The notes below the pieces were generated by a model. It ran no database searches, was not told the DNA's origin, and saw only the letters and a program-made list of their open reading frames with translations. Both the position numbers and the translations under genes were made by a program. This document shows positions 5,953-14,749 of a DNA stretch of 15,763 bases, one piece after another (positions within the stretch are counted from its first letter, which is position 1; each line of letters begins with the position of its first letter). Source of the stretch: JANYCO01 sp031416415 (GTDB lineage: Bacteria > Bacteroidota > Bacteroidia > Cytophagales > Cytophagaceae); the NCBI GenBank assembly GCA_031416415.1, contig JANOTP010000203.1:1-15763 (forward strand). The letters are read 5' to 3'.

Positions 5953-8196
5953 ATGTCTCAAATTAACACCACTACCTTTTCCATGTTTCGGGGATTCAAA
6001 GACACATGGAAAGCAGATGCTATATCTGGTTTTATGGTATTCCTTATTGCATTACCATTAAGTCTCGGGATTTCAAAAGCAAGCGGCTTCCCTCCCATTG
6101 CAGGTATTTATACCGCTATCATTGGAGGGATTTTAGTTTCTTTTTTTAGTGGTTCAAACCTTACCATTAAAGGCCCTGCTGCAGGATTAATCGTTATTGC
6201 ATTGGGATGTATAGAAGAATTAGAAAGAGCATTTCCCGGGAATGGCTATAAGCTCGCTATTGCCGTTATAGCAGTGTCAGGAATATTGCAAATTATATTA
6301 GGCATTGTTCGTTCTGGTTTTTTTGTTGACCTTATGCCAAGTGCCGCTATCCATGGTATGTTGGCATCGATAGGAATAATTATTGCTTCAAAACAAATTC
6401 ATATCGCCCTAGGAGTAAAACCTTCTTCAAAAGAACCGTTAGCGCTTCTCGAAGAAATCCCTCATAGCATTACTCACATGAATCCTGAGTTAGCATTTAT
6501 TGGAGTAATCAGCATTCTTACCTTATTTATTCTTCCAAAAATAAAAAACCGTTATGTAAAAATGGTTCCAGGGCCATTATTAGTAATTCTTTTTGCCATT
6601 CCATTAGGCCTTCTCTTTGAGCTTAATCATGACCACAATTATGAATTTATAAGTGTATTTCATATTGACCCATCAGAAGTATTGGTTAAACTTCCAGCTT
6701 CTTTTACTGCGGGTATTACCTCACCAGATTTTAGCCAACTGTTAAATCCTATTTCTTTAAAATACATTGTTATGTTTTTGCTAGTAGGATCTATTGAAGC
6801 ATTGCTTGCCGCTAAAGCTATTGATATTCTTGACCCACTTAAACGTAAGTCAAATCTAAACAAAGATCTGGTGGCACTTGGGATTGGAAATACGATTGCG
6901 GGTTTTGTGGGAGGACTGCCCATGATCTGCGAGATCGTTCGTTCGTCTGCAAACATAAACAATGGAGGAAAAACACAATGGTCTAATTTTTTCCATGGCA
7001 TTTTCTTACTAGGTGCAATTTTATTTATTGCTCCCATTATACAATTGATACCCAATGCTGCACTAGCGGCAATGTTAATATTCACTGGATACCGTCTTGC
7101 TTCTCCCGATGAATTTAGAAAAACTTTTAAAATAGGTCCCGATCAATTACTCATCTTTGTAAGTACCATTATTGTAACCATTGCTACAGATCTTTTGGTA
7201 GGAATTGGGTTTGGCATTTTAATCAAATTTTTACAACATATCTTCTTTGGAGCACCTGTTAAAAGTATGTTTAGAGCAAATATGACATCTGAAAAAATCG
7301 ACGAAAATTCCTACATAGTAAAATTAAAAGATGCGGCTGTATTTACTAATTTTTTAGGATTTAAGAAAAAATTCGGTCTTATCCCAAAAACATCTCACGT
7401 AGAATTAGACATGAATGAAGTTGTAATTTTGGATCATACATTCATGGAACATTTGCATCAATTTGAAGAAGACTTTAGTCATGAAGGAGGACATATAACC
7501 TTAAAAGGCATGGACCATCTTACGCCTTATTCCAATCATCCTTTATCTGCTAGAAAGTTAATTAACAACGCTATTTTCGCAGCCACCAAAATAACTTACA
7601 ACCAACGTCAAACGGCTCTTTCAGAACTTGCTTTAAAAAACGGGTATCATTTCGATCATAAAAGAACTACAAGTATTTTAAAATTTAGATTTGCTCCATT
7701 TGCTATTGCTAAAAAAGCTGAATATGGCGAAAATCTAGTCATGTGCAGCTCTCCTCAATGCAATTATTTCTTCACTGATATTCATATAGAAGAAGGTGCA
7801 TTGATGACTCAAACTGATTACAAGATGACAATCTTACTTGTAACAGATATTCATACCATAATTCCAGAATTTAAACTAGAAAAAACTGGCGCGTTGGATA
7901 TGCTTAAAGAAATTGGAGGCTCAAAAGATATTGACTTTAACGATTATCCTATATTTTCAGACGAATATTTCTTAACTGGAAAAATTGAGACCGAAGTAAG
8001 AGTATTTTTCAAAGACCCTTTATTAAGATTGTTTGAGCGAAAAAAAGGGTTTTATGTGGAATGCAAAAACAACGTGCTCCTTATTTATCGTAAAATAGAC
8101 TTATTAAGTATAGATGAGATAAACGCTTCAATTGAATTCCTTAATGAGTTTATGTCTATAATAGTCCCTGAGAAAAAACCACCTCTTTCGAAATAA
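5953..8196 (+). CDS. SulP/SLC26 family inorganic anion permease with STAS-like domain and C-terminal extension
   Basis: 747 residues. SulP proteins move sulfate, bicarbonate or other anions across the inner membrane; the substrate cannot be told from sequence here. Residues about 20-440 are hydrophobic, with the family features DAISGFMVFLIALPLSLGI (TM1), GFPPIAGIYTAIIGGI and the conserved GPAAG (74-78), and would form the 14-segment 7+7 inverted-repeat core. Residues about 453-536 form a divergent STAS domain (AAVFTNFLGFKKKF, VVILDHTFMEHLHQFEEDF, then SNHPLSARK), of the type I associate with bacterial SulP proteins proposed as bicarbonate carriers, some of which are fused or linked to carbonic anhydrase. 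No carbonic anhydrase is present. A further region, about 575-747, lies beyond STAS and contains C598-SSPQ-C603. Its own terminator follows. The porin downstream suggests a shared transport role. Confidence 0.9.
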   Translation: MSQINTTTFSMFRGFKDTWKADAISGFMVFLIALPLSLGISKASGFPPIAGIYTAIIGGILVSFFSGSNLTIKGPAAGLIVIALGCIEELERAFPGNGYKLAIAVIAVSGILQIILGIVRSGFFVDLMPSAAIHGMLASIGIIIASKQIHIALGVKPSSKEPLALLEEIPHSITHMNPELAFIGVISILTLFILPKIKNRYVKMVPGPLLVILFAIPLGLLFELNHDHNYEFISVFHIDPSEVLVKLPASFTAGITSPDFSQLLNPISLKYIVMFLLVGSIEALLAAKAIDILDPLKRKSNLNKDLVALGIGNTIAGFVGGLPMICEIVRSSANINNGGKTQWSNFFHGIFLLGAILFIAPIIQLIPNAALAAMLIFTGYRLASPDEFRKTFKIGPDQLLIFVSTIIVTIATDLLVGIGFGILIKFLQHIFFGAPVKSMFRANMTSEKIDENSYIVKLKDAAVFTNFLGFKKKFGLIPKTSHVELDMNEVVILDHTFMEHLHQFEEDFSHEGGHITLKGMDHLTPYSNHPLSARKLINNAIFAATKITYNQRQTALSELALKNGYHFDHKRTTSILKFRFAPFAIAKKAEYGENLVMCSSPQCNYFFTDIHIEEGALMTQTDYKMTILLVTDIHTIIPEFKLEKTGALDMLKEIGGSKDIDFNDYPIFSDEYFLTGKIETEVRVFFKDPLLRLFERKKGFYVECKNNVLLIYRKIDLLSIDEINASIEFLNEFMSIIVPEKKPPLSK

Positions 8197-8215
8197 AACT
8201 ATTGGTATTTTTTAA

Positions 8216-8257
8216 AAAATAAAATATGCAGGTAATTTTATCTGCATATTTTATTTT
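8216..8257 (+). terminator. Rho-independent terminator after sulP
   Basis: A perfect 16-bp stem (8216-8231 with 8242-8257) has ATGCAG/CTGCAT at its core, A/T-rich flanks and a 10-nt loop that can add further pairs. The right arm ends TTTTATTTT, giving the U-rich tail. It lies 19 nt after the sulP stop, so the porin gene probably has its own promoter in 8258-8337. That stretch is A/T-rich and I found no confident promoter motif in it. Confidence 0.85.
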
Positions 8258-8337
8258 AAAACAGATTTTAATCAGATTCAATTTATATTTTTACAGTATA
8301 ATTAAAGAACAAATGCTGACTATTCAATTTTAAAATT

Positions 8338-9711
8338 ATGAAAAATAGTATTACAATATTCTTACTTTTCTTGTCCTTCTCGCTTTATGCACAAGTAGAC
8401 ACGTTAAAGAAATCGGTTTCAATCCAAAAGGACAAAGATGCTCTAAAATTTAATTTGAACGAAGACGGTTCTCATTATTTTCAAGCTACTTTTTTGAACC
8501 AAGTTTGGGTGCGTTATAACGAAAGTAACCCAGGTACAACAGTTATGGGTAAACACGCCCCAGAAACTTTTGATATTGGGCTACGAAGAACTAGAGTGCA
8601 ATTATTTGGACAAATTACAGACAAAGTATTTGTCTATTTTCAACTCGGCCAAAATAATTTTAATTCTATGTATGCCTCCAATCCTGCAAGCAATCGCAAA
8701 GTAGCATTTTTTATTCACGACGCTGTTGGCGAATATAAATTAACTAAAAAAAATCAGCTTAAGATAGGTGGCGGACTAACAATTGCCAATGGATTGTCAA
8801 GATTTTCACAACCGAGTATAGGTACAATTATGACTCTAGATGTACCTGTATTTGCTCAAGCTACAGTAGACCAAACAGATCAATTTTCCAGAAAATTGAG
8901 TATTTATGCAAGAGGTCAACTATCTAAATTTGATTATCGATTTTCTTTAAGCGATCCCTTTCCTGTAAATTCTAATGGAGCGACACCTCCTGCTATTTCT
9001 TCCAATTCATCGTTTGCATTGCTTGGGCATCACAAACAATATCAAGCATACGTTATGTATCAATTTTTTGAACATGAAGGACACAACACTCCATACATGA
9101 CCGGCACTTACCTTGGAAAGAAAAAAATATTCAATATAGCAGGTGGTTTTATTAATCAAGGCAAAGCTACTTGGAGAAAAGAAACTAATGGCGACACCAC
9201 TTATACAGATATGACTTTATGGAGCGTAGAAAGTTATCTTGACATGCCTTTAAACAAAGAAAAAGGAACTGCCATTTCTGCTTATGCTGGATACTTTAAT
9301 CTAAATTATGGCAAAGATTATCTTCGCTATAACGGTATTATGAATCCCGCGAATGGCTCCATTGCTACAAATGCAATAGCAAATCCATCTTATGGTAACG
9401 CATTTCCAATGTTTGGAACAGGTAAAGTAATATATGCACAAGCAGGTATTTTACTTCCTAAAAAGCTACTAGGGGAAAAAGGGGGACAATTACTTCCGTA
9501 TATCAGCATTATGTCGGCTGACTTTCAAAAACTCAATCACCGCCAAATGAATGTATTTGATGCAGGAGTAAACTGGCTTGTAAACGGCCACAAAGCAAAA
9601 TTAACTGTGGATTATCAACTTCGTCCTACCTACTATCAGGACCTAAACGGTGCACACAGGGCAGGTTCTAACAAAAGTAGTCTGATAGTTCAATACCAGA
9701 TTTTTATTTAA
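8338..9711 (+). CDS. Outer-membrane porin, phosphate-selective-porin (OprO/P)-like
   Basis: 457 residues with a Sec signal peptide (MKNSITIFLLFLSFSLYAQ, cleavage expected after LYA). The mature protein has alternating hydrophobic and aromatic strands typical of a beta-barrel, such as RVQLFGQITDKVFVYFQLGQ and KLSIYARGQLSKFDYRFSL, and ends in the strand SSLIVQYQIFI. The segment GLRRTRVQLFGQITDKVFV resembles the RRxRxxxxGxxxxxxxY pattern of the OprO/OprP porins and related Bacteroidota porins. It should form a diffusion channel for small solutes in the outer membrane. No plug domain or TonB box is seen, so it is not a TonB-dependent receptor. Selectivity for anions is inferred only from the family resemblance and the adjacent SulP permease. 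Confidence 0.82.
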   Translation: MKNSITIFLLFLSFSLYAQVDTLKKSVSIQKDKDALKFNLNEDGSHYFQATFLNQVWVRYNESNPGTTVMGKHAPETFDIGLRRTRVQLFGQITDKVFVYFQLGQNNFNSMYASNPASNRKVAFFIHDAVGEYKLTKKNQLKIGGGLTIANGLSRFSQPSIGTIMTLDVPVFAQATVDQTDQFSRKLSIYARGQLSKFDYRFSLSDPFPVNSNGATPPAISSNSSFALLGHHKQYQAYVMYQFFEHEGHNTPYMTGTYLGKKKIFNIAGGFINQGKATWRKETNGDTTYTDMTLWSVESYLDMPLNKEKGTAISAYAGYFNLNYGKDYLRYNGIMNPANGSIATNAIANPSYGNAFPMFGTGKVIYAQAGILLPKKLLGEKGGQLLPYISIMSADFQKLNHRQMNVFDAGVNWLVNGHKAKLTVDYQLRPTYYQDLNGAHRAGSNKSSLIVQYQIFI

Positions 9712-9717
9712 TAGTAG

Positions 9718-9770
9718 TAAGTTTGGTTATCTATCAAATACTTAATATGTTTAATAGTTAACCAAACTTA
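9718..9770 (+). repeat. Inverted repeat (hairpin) between the porin and the exported-protein gene
   Basis: The 12-nt arm TAAGTTTGGTTA (9718-9729) is perfectly complementary to TAACCAAACTTA (9759-9770). After one mismatch, CTAT/ATAG adds four pairs. The structure ends 6 nt before the ATG at 9777 and has no T-run on the plus strand, so it is not a classical terminator. It could stabilise the porin mRNA 3' end, attenuate read-through, or mask the initiation region of the next gene. Confidence 0.7.
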
Positions 9771-9776
9771 AATTAG

Positions 9777-10256
9777 ATGAAAAAAATAGTATCAATTCTT
9801 TTTGTATTTGCAGGACTACTCCTACAAACTTCTACTAAAGCTCAAGATATTCCTTTAGATCAATTTGACAAAGCAGGAATAGAAGTTCTTAATGGCTTTA
9901 TAAAAGCGATAATGGATAATCAAGGTGATGAAATGGCTGCCGCTAAAGCAGCGTTACCCTTCGTGCATAAATCTGACTACGATGCTAGTGGTACAAATTT
10001 ATTAAGAGATCGTTTAGATTTCAGTTTTAAAAAAGCATGGCAAAATGCTAAATTTTATAAAAATCCAATTCTCGTAACGCGTGTTCAAAAACAAAGTCTT
10101 TCTGCGATAGGCTTCAAAACTACTGCACAAAGTGGTACCTCCTATAAAGTTTGGATTGCGAAAAACGACGGTATCGCTGGCTTGCCAGCCCCATTGCATA
10201 TTTTCTTTCCTGCAGATGGATCAGCGCCTAAGCTTCATAATTACGGAAGTTTATAG
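9777..10256 (+). CDS. Small exported protein of unknown function
   Basis: 159 residues. A clear Sec signal peptide (MKKIVSILFVFAGLLLQTSTKA, cleavage before QD) has no lipobox cysteine, so a soluble periplasmic or secreted protein of about 137 residues is expected. The mature protein has a helical first half (FDKAGIEVLNGFIKAIMDNQGDE, then AAAKAALPFVHKSDY) and a beta-rich second half (ILVTRVQKQSLSAIGFKTTA, SYKVWIAKND, PLHIFFPADG) ending HNYGSL. This layout is compatible with an NTF2-like fold, but I recognise no family and see no catalytic motif or cysteine. The gene lies 65 nt after the porin on the same strand, so a joint transcript is possible. It may be a periplasmic partner of the SulP-porin group. 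Confidence 0.85.
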   Translation: MKKIVSILFVFAGLLLQTSTKAQDIPLDQFDKAGIEVLNGFIKAIMDNQGDEMAAAKAALPFVHKSDYDASGTNLLRDRLDFSFKKAWQNAKFYKNPILVTRVQKQSLSAIGFKTTAQSGTSYKVWIAKNDGIAGLPAPLHIFFPADGSAPKLHNYGSL

Positions 10257-10271
10257 TTACATAAACTTTAT

Positions 10272-10323
10272 AAGTGAAAAATACAGCTTTTTAAGAGTTC
10301 TTAAAAAGCTGGATTTTTCACTT
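10272..10323. terminator. Bidirectional terminator between convergent operons
   Basis: A long hairpin: CAGCTTTTTAAG (10284-10295) pairs with CTTAAAAAGCTG (10300-10311) around the loop AGTT, and after one mismatch GTGAAAAAT pairs with ATTTTTCAC and two further A-T pairs follow. The inner stem is followed by a T5 run on both strands (GATTTTT on plus, TATTTTT on minus). It lies 15 nt after the exported-protein stop and 17 nt after the minus-strand channel gene, so it serves both. Confidence 0.9.
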
Positions 10324-10340
10324 TCAATAAAACGCAGCAA

Positions 10341-11651
10341 CTATTCCTTTATCAACTGTCCACTCATTTTCAACAGCTCAGTTTCCGATTGCTTGGCCAT
10401 ATAAATCGCAGTATACAACCTTGATGCTGCCTCTAAAAAGGAAGACTGTACATCTCTTAACTCAATATCTGCAAGGCTTCCTACATTGTACTTCTCTAAT
10501 GCTATTACTGCATTTTTTTCAGTTATTGTTAAATTTTTTTGTTCTATATCTACTAAATTAATATTCATTTGGTATTGGTTATAAGTTTTATAAAGTTCGT
10601 GACTGATTTGTAGTTCTAAATCCTCACGCTGTTTCTCTTGAGATACTTTTTGAACTTTGGCATTCTGAATATTTCTATTGGCAACACCACCACTGTACAA
10701 ATTCCAAGATAAGGTGGCACCATAAGTAGGCCCATAACTTCTCGAAAGTTGTGCAAAACCAATAGCGGCAGTAGATCGAGTGTAATTATAACCTCCAAAT
10801 AAATTCAACTGCGGATAACGAGTAGAGCGTGTTTGATCAAGACTAAGATTAGCAATACGTTCGTTTTGTCTAGACAACAATAATTCTGTATTTTGATTTT
10901 TAATTTTATCTGTAAGTTCTACATACTTTAAACTTTTGTCTAGACTTATGATATCAGAGACCTTAACATCTAACTTTATTTCGCGGCCTATTATTCTATT
11001 TAAATCCGCTTGTACATCTTTACAATACAATTCCTGACGTATCAAAGCAGAACTGTCTGTATTAAGATCTGCCTGCGCCTGCATCAATGTTAGTAATGAA
11101 GCTGTTCCCACATTATAATGTGTCTGAATAAGTCTTTTTCTTTGAATAGAAATAGAAAGCGTTTCTTTTAATTGAGCAAGCATTTTTTCTTGTAAATTAA
11201 TGCTGTAATATGTTATAATTATAGTTGATACTAAATCCTCTATGGCTAACAAGGTTTGTGTCTCTCCTATTCTTTCAAATTCCGCAAGTTTATCTTTAGT
11301 AACAAACATATTTAGACCGTCAAAAATCCTCCAATTTATCACAGCATTAGCACTGGTCGTTGAAGATTTTAAATTATCCCCTTCTCTAACGGGACCTGTG
11401 AAAGGTTGGAGATAACTGTTAGAAATATTATTTGTTTGTATAGCATTAAATCCAAGGCTTGGCAGCATCCACTCCCAAGTATTATTGTTTTGCGCTATTT
11501 GTAAATTATTTTTTGCTAGTACAATCGAAAAGTTATTTTTTAAACCCATACGAATTGCTTCATTCAGAGAAAGTGTATCCTGTGCTAAAGTTTTATTTTC
11601 AACGGCAACAAAAAACACTATAAACACAAGTATATAAAGTCTATTTAACAT
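10341..11651 (-). CDS. Outer-membrane efflux channel, TolC family
   Basis: 436 residues from the ATG at 11651-11649. A TTG two codons upstream (11657) is possible, but the ATG leaves a complete signal peptide (MLNRLYILVFIVFFVAVENKTLAQ). The mature start DTLSLNEAIRMGLKNNFSI is the standard opening of TolC/OprM-type channels, followed by two homologous outer-membrane-efflux repeats (roughly 24-215 and 235-430) rich in long helices with regular Q, N and A residues that form the periplasmic tunnel. No lipobox cysteine, so it is not an OprM-type lipoprotein. It would trimerise and dock with the RND pump and adaptor encoded upstream. The start overlaps the pump stop by 11 nt, showing a coupled operon. 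Confidence 0.93.
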   Translation of the reverse strand: MLNRLYILVFIVFFVAVENKTLAQDTLSLNEAIRMGLKNNFSIVLAKNNLQIAQNNNTWEWMLPSLGFNAIQTNNISNSYLQPFTGPVREGDNLKSSTTSANAVINWRIFDGLNMFVTKDKLAEFERIGETQTLLAIEDLVSTIIITYYSINLQEKMLAQLKETLSISIQRKRLIQTHYNVGTASLLTLMQAQADLNTDSSALIRQELYCKDVQADLNRIIGREIKLDVKVSDIISLDKSLKYVELTDKIKNQNTELLLSRQNERIANLSLDQTRSTRYPQLNLFGGYNYTRSTAAIGFAQLSRSYGPTYGATLSWNLYSGGVANRNIQNAKVQKVSQEKQREDLELQISHELYKTYNQYQMNINLVDIEQKNLTITEKNAVIALEKYNVGSLADIELRDVQSSFLEAASRLYTAIYMAKQSETELLKMSGQLIKE

Positions 11652-14600
11652 GATCAATTGTTTTTTTAGTTCTTGACATAAAAGTATACATCGCTGGAAT
11701 TACAAAAAGAGTAAGTGTAAGCGACAACAATAATCCTCCAATCACGACAATCCCCATCCCCATTCTACTTTTAGAACCAGCACCAAGTGCCAGTGCAATG
11801 GGTAGAGCTCCTAAGGCTGTAGCAAGACTGGTCATTAAAATTGGACGAAGACGAGCTGCAGAAGCTTCTAGAATAGCCTCCTTTACTGTCTTTCCTTCAG
11901 CTTTAAGATGATTAGCAAATTCTACAATTAGAATTCCGTTTTTAGTTACCAGTCCTACCAACATAATGATTCCTATCTGACTAAAAATATTCATCGTCTG
12001 ATTGAAATACCAGAGTGACAACAATGCTCCTGCTAATGCAAGTGGCACGGTTAGCATAATAATAAGAGGGTCAATAAAACTTTCAAATTGCGCAGCCAAT
12101 ACTAAATATATTAATACCAGTGCCAATAAAAATGCAAACATTATATTAGAAGAACTTTCTGCATAATCTCTTGAGGCTCCTGATAACGAAGTGGAAAAAG
12201 AATCGTCTAATACCTTATCTGCTATTTCATTCATAGCATCAATACCATCACCAATTGTTTTACCTGGCGCCAATCCAGCAGAAACAGTGGCGGATTGGTA
12301 ACGATTATAATGAAACAACTGTGGAGGACTGCTTTGCTCTTCTACCTTAACAAGGTTATCAATTTGTATAAGCTGTCCTTGACTACTTTTAACATACATC
12401 GATTTTAAATCAAGAGGTTCGTCTCGGTTTACTCGATCTACTTGTCCAACAATTTGATATTGCTTACCATTCATATTAAAATAACCAAAACGTTGCCCTG
12501 ACAAGGATAGCTGAAGAGTTTGTGCAATATCTGCCACAGATACGCCAAGCGATTTGGCTTTCTCTCTATCGATAGAAATATAAAGTTCCGGCTTATTAAA
12601 TTTCAGATTCACGTCCACCGTTTGAAATATTGGATTCTTATTCGCTTCCTCCAAAAATTGAGGTAGTTTTTCTTTTAGTCTATTAAAGTTTGGCGCTTGC
12701 ACTACAAACTGAACGGGCAATCCACCTATACCACCTGTAGAAATTGTTTGCTGTTGAATGACAAACACCTTTGCTTCTGGAAACTGTTTAGTAACTTTAT
12801 TTAAATAATTAGCAATGTCCATTTGTGAACGTTTCCTTTCAGAAGGGTCGGATAAAACAATTCTAGAGAATCCAGTATTAACTGCACCAGACCCTGAAAA
12901 TCCAGGAGCTGTCACACACAGAATTATTTTCTTTTCAGGAATTGAATCATTTGCAAAAGTAGATATTTTATCCATAAAATGATCTGTATATTCAAAGGAA
13001 GCTCCCTCAGGAGCCGTTACTGAAAGTCTCATCGCACTTCTGTCTTCCATTGGAGCGAGTTCAGATTGTAAGAGTTTATTAAACCCTACAATCATTAACA
13101 TAGCTACAAAAATAATCACTATTGCAATCCAGCGTTTTTTAAGAAAATTACCAAGCGAACGTTCATAACCACTAATCATACCTTGAAAAAACGGTTCCGT
13201 AAGAATATAGAAACGACTTTTTTTATTAGGATCTTTTCTAACTAATTTAGCATTTAGCATTGGAGTTAATGTCAACGAAACAAAAGCAGATATTAAAACA
13301 GCTCCAGCAATTACAACTCCAAACTCTCTAAACAATCGTCCTACAAATCCTTCTAGAAATATTACAGGCATAAACACTGCTGCCAGTGTAATAGAAGTTG
13401 CGATTACGGCAAAGAAAATTTCATTAGAACCTTCTATTGCAGCATCTATAGGACTTTTCCCTTGCTCAATTTTTTTATATATATTTTCAGTGACCACTAT
13501 CCCGTCATCTACCACAAGGCCTGTAGCCAATACTATAGCAAGCAGCGTAAGCACGTTTATAGAATACCCCATCAAATACATTATAAAAAAAGCTCCGATC
13601 AGCGATACTGGAATATCAATAAGTGGACGAAATGCAATTAGCCAATCTCTAAAAAATAAATAAATAATTAAAATCACAAGAATGACGGATATGATAAGTG
13701 TTTCTTCTACTTCTTCTATCGATAATTTTATAAACTTTGTATTGTCTAAGGCCAATTGAAGTTTATAATCTTTTGGAATTTCTTTTTTTATTTCTTCTAC
13801 TCTTTTATAAAACTCTTCTGCAATATCCAGATAATTAGCACCAGGTTGAGGTATCAATCCTAATCCAATCATTGGTATACCTGATTCCTTCAATATGGTT
13901 TCTTCATTTTCTGGGCCTAGTCTAGCATAGCCTACATCTCTCAAACGTACAATTTTATCGCCTTGTGTTTTTATAATAAGATTGTTAAACGATTCTTCGT
14001 CGGTAAGTTTACCTACTGTTCTTACGCTAAGTTCTGTAGTATTCCCTTCTATTTTTCCACTTGGCAACTCTACATTTTCACGATTCAACGCTTCCATAAT
14101 ATCTGTAGCAATAATGTTATAAGACGCCATCTTCAAAGGATCCATCCAAATTCTCATGGCATATCTTTTCTGTCCCCAAATCTGTATCGTGCTTACTCCA
14201 GGAATAGTCTGTAATCTTTCTGCAATTACATTCTCAGCATAATCACTAACCTGCAATTGATCCTTTGTATCACTTTGAAGAGTAATTGCTAATATTGCAT
14301 CTGAATTTGCATCTGCTTTAGTAACTACAGGTAAAGCATCTATATCTTGTGGAAGCTGTCGAACAGCCTGAGAAACTTTATCACGAACATCATTGGCTGC
14401 AGCTTCAAGATTTGCACTCAAGTTAAACTCTACTGTAATTACACTTGACCCCTGATTACTAGCCGACGAAATAGTACGGATACCTTCAATCCCATTTAAT
14501 GCTTTTTCTAACGGTTCTGTGATTTGCGATTGTATTACTTCAGCATTAGCGCCGGTATAACTTGTTCTAACAGTAATAACAGGTGGATCTATGGAAGGAT

Positions 14601-14712
14601 ATTCTCGCACACCCAAAAAGGTGAAACTAATCAGACCAAAAAGAACTATGACAAGGCTCATTACAATAGCCAGCACTGGTCTTCGGATACTTATAGTGGA
14701 TAATGATGCCAT
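11641..14712 (-). CDS. RND multidrug efflux pump, inner-membrane permease (HAE1/AcrB family)
   Basis: 1023 residues, the normal length for AcrB/MexB-type trimeric pumps. It exports substrates from the inner membrane or periplasm in exchange for protons. The N-terminus MASLSTISIRRPVLAIVMSLVI gives TM1; two large periplasmic loops follow TM1 and TM7. Proton-relay residues are intact: D402-D403 in GLVVDDGIVVTENIY (TM4) and K924 in LVTKNGILIVEFAN (TM10), matching AcrB D407, D408 and K940. The pair of aspartates and overall pattern indicate the hydrophobe/amphiphile class, not the heavy-metal (CusA/CzcA) class. Substrates cannot be predicted. The ATG at 14712 follows the adaptor gene by 37 nt; the stop overlaps the channel gene. 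Confidence 0.96.
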   Translation of the reverse strand: MASLSTISIRRPVLAIVMSLVIVLFGLISFTFLGVREYPSIDPPVITVRTSYTGANAEVIQSQITEPLEKALNGIEGIRTISSASNQGSSVITVEFNLSANLEAAANDVRDKVSQAVRQLPQDIDALPVVTKADANSDAILAITLQSDTKDQLQVSDYAENVIAERLQTIPGVSTIQIWGQKRYAMRIWMDPLKMASYNIIATDIMEALNRENVELPSGKIEGNTTELSVRTVGKLTDEESFNNLIIKTQGDKIVRLRDVGYARLGPENEETILKESGIPMIGLGLIPQPGANYLDIAEEFYKRVEEIKKEIPKDYKLQLALDNTKFIKLSIEEVEETLIISVILVILIIYLFFRDWLIAFRPLIDIPVSLIGAFFIMYLMGYSINVLTLLAIVLATGLVVDDGIVVTENIYKKIEQGKSPIDAAIEGSNEIFFAVIATSITLAAVFMPVIFLEGFVGRLFREFGVVIAGAVLISAFVSLTLTPMLNAKLVRKDPNKKSRFYILTEPFFQGMISGYERSLGNFLKKRWIAIVIIFVAMLMIVGFNKLLQSELAPMEDRSAMRLSVTAPEGASFEYTDHFMDKISTFANDSIPEKKIILCVTAPGFSGSGAVNTGFSRIVLSDPSERKRSQMDIANYLNKVTKQFPEAKVFVIQQQTISTGGIGGLPVQFVVQAPNFNRLKEKLPQFLEEANKNPIFQTVDVNLKFNKPELYISIDREKAKSLGVSVADIAQTLQLSLSGQRFGYFNMNGKQYQIVGQVDRVNRDEPLDLKSMYVKSSQGQLIQIDNLVKVEEQSSPPQLFHYNRYQSATVSAGLAPGKTIGDGIDAMNEIADKVLDDSFSTSLSGASRDYAESSSNIMFAFLLALVLIYLVLAAQFESFIDPLIIMLTVPLALAGALLSLWYFNQTMNIFSQIGIIMLVGLVTKNGILIVEFANHLKAEGKTVKEAILEASAARLRPILMTSLATALGALPIALALGAGSKSRMGMGIVVIGGLLLSLTLTLFVIPAMYTFMSRTKKTIDHVK

Positions 14713-14749
14713 AATTATTTAGTAACAATTTTAAAAATAAAATTAATTT

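Noticed and set aside
6660..7085. 141-residue open frame on the minus strand inside sulP
   Set aside because: It is antisense to a well-supported membrane protein frame, shows no recognisable domain, and reads as the complement of the transmembrane codons.
11652..11657. TTG start for the outer-membrane channel
   Set aside because: An ATG lies two codons downstream and leaves the signal peptide intact.
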